From assembly GCA_001821915.1 (NCBI GenBank), contig MHOR01000007.1, positions 33,881 to 54,904 of the forward strand: a stretch of 21,024 bases of DNA, given 5' to 3'. The position numbers and the translations under genes are program-made. The stretch comes from Candidatus Staskawiczbacteria bacterium RIFCSPHIGHO2_02_FULL_34_10 (GTDB lineage: Bacteria; Patescibacteriota; Minisyncoccia; Minisyncoccales; Staskawiczbacteraceae). The notes under the pieces are model-generated. The model did no database searches and had not been told where the DNA came from. It saw only the letters and a list, made by a program, of their open reading frames with translations. Below are positions 20,816 through 21,024 of the stretch, piece by piece; positions within the stretch are counted from its first letter, which is position 1, and every line of letters starts with the position of its first letter.

Positions 20816-21024
20816 ATGGATACAAACTCAAATAAATTTGAGGTAATCTCTTTTAGGGTTGAAACAAAAAGCAAAGCCAATGATTCTTTGGGTTCGATTT
20901 CTTCAGCTACCATTAAAATAAAAGTTAAAGGAGAAGAAATACACGTTGTTTCCGAAGGTAATGGGCCAGTAAATGCCCTAGATAATGCTTTACGTAAAGC
21001 GCTTAGTTCTTTTTCTTATTTAGA
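20816..21024 (+). CDS. LeuA allosteric (dimerisation) domain-like protein, partial
   Basis: The ORF starts at ATG 20816 after AGAAGG (20805-20810) and runs off the window, so only 69 complete codons are seen. Residues 8-66 (FEVISFRVETKSKANDSLGS, ISSATIKIKV, then SEGNGPVNALDNALRKAL) match the C-terminal regulatory domain of 2-isopropylmalate and citramalate synthases (...SATVK...G.......G.GPVDA...A). This domain normally follows a TIM-barrel catalytic domain and binds leucine or isoleucine. Here it starts right at the N-terminus, so it is a standalone or differently fused version. It is 75 bp after ruvA. Its job cannot be given without the missing sequence. Confidence 0.75.
   Translation, partial: MDTNSNKFEVISFRVETKSKANDSLGSISSATIKIKVKGEEIHVVSEGNGPVNALDNALRKALSSFSYL

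Noticed and set aside
1..21024. CRISPR array or phage genes
   Set aside because: No evenly spaced direct repeats with unique spacers and no Cas, integrase or capsid-like proteins were seen.

Overview
The window looks like chromosomal DNA from a reduced-genome bacterium, most likely of the Candidate Phyla Radiation (Patescibacteria, Parcubacteria-like). The evidence is very AT-rich DNA, compact genes, lamin-tail surface proteins, a type IV pilus-type ATPase, a 5' nuclease domain without a polymerase, an orphan HAMP protein, and several start codons about six bases after a -10 box (leaderless style). UGA acts as a normal stop (ruvA ends in TGA). The lineage is inferred from style; there is no rRNA here to confirm it.

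Layout. 1-2911 (minus): a lamin-tail surface protein, yebC and ruvC, in that transcription order, followed by a foldback repeat. 3101-5443 (plus): a threonine-to-glycine pair, tdh-kbl, ending in a bidirectional terminator shared with ruvB (minus, 5489-6520). 6521-7360: a gene-poor stretch with two large nested foldback elements (6607-6953 and 7231-7347) around a small doubtful ORF. 7361-9807 (minus): a PilB/GspE-type ATPase and a DHH-like protein with degenerate motifs. 9866-15585 (plus): tsaE, an XRE regulator, a small zinc protein, a standalone 5'-3' exonuclease, a HAMP coiled-coil protein, mutM, a two-gene cassette (23S-IVP-like four-helix bundle plus P-loop kinase) bracketed by 17-bp inverted repeats, and holA. 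rpsT (minus) converges on holA. 16100-18101 (plus): two unrecognised proteins, one with a zinc ribbon and an HMG-box-like stretch. uvrB (minus) and ruvA (plus) diverge 13 bp apart over overlapping promoters. A LeuA-regulatory-domain ORF runs off the right edge.

How they fit together. The window is rich in genome maintenance: RuvA, RuvB and RuvC (in three separate places), UvrB, MutM, a Pol I-type 5' nuclease and HolA. TsaE and S20 serve translation. Tdh and Kbl would give glycine and acetyl-CoA from threonine.

The most unusual feature is the density of GC-rich palindromes in this AT-rich DNA. Many sit in frame inside conserved genes (lamin-tail protein, ruvB, DHH-like gene, tsaE, uvrB), where they add short peptides, much like Rickettsia palindromic elements. 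One family occurs in two genes in opposite orientation. The 347-bp foldback at 6607-6953, with two nested perfect inverted repeats (22 and 21 bp) and several internal hairpins, is the best candidate for an undescribed mobile element or structured RNA.
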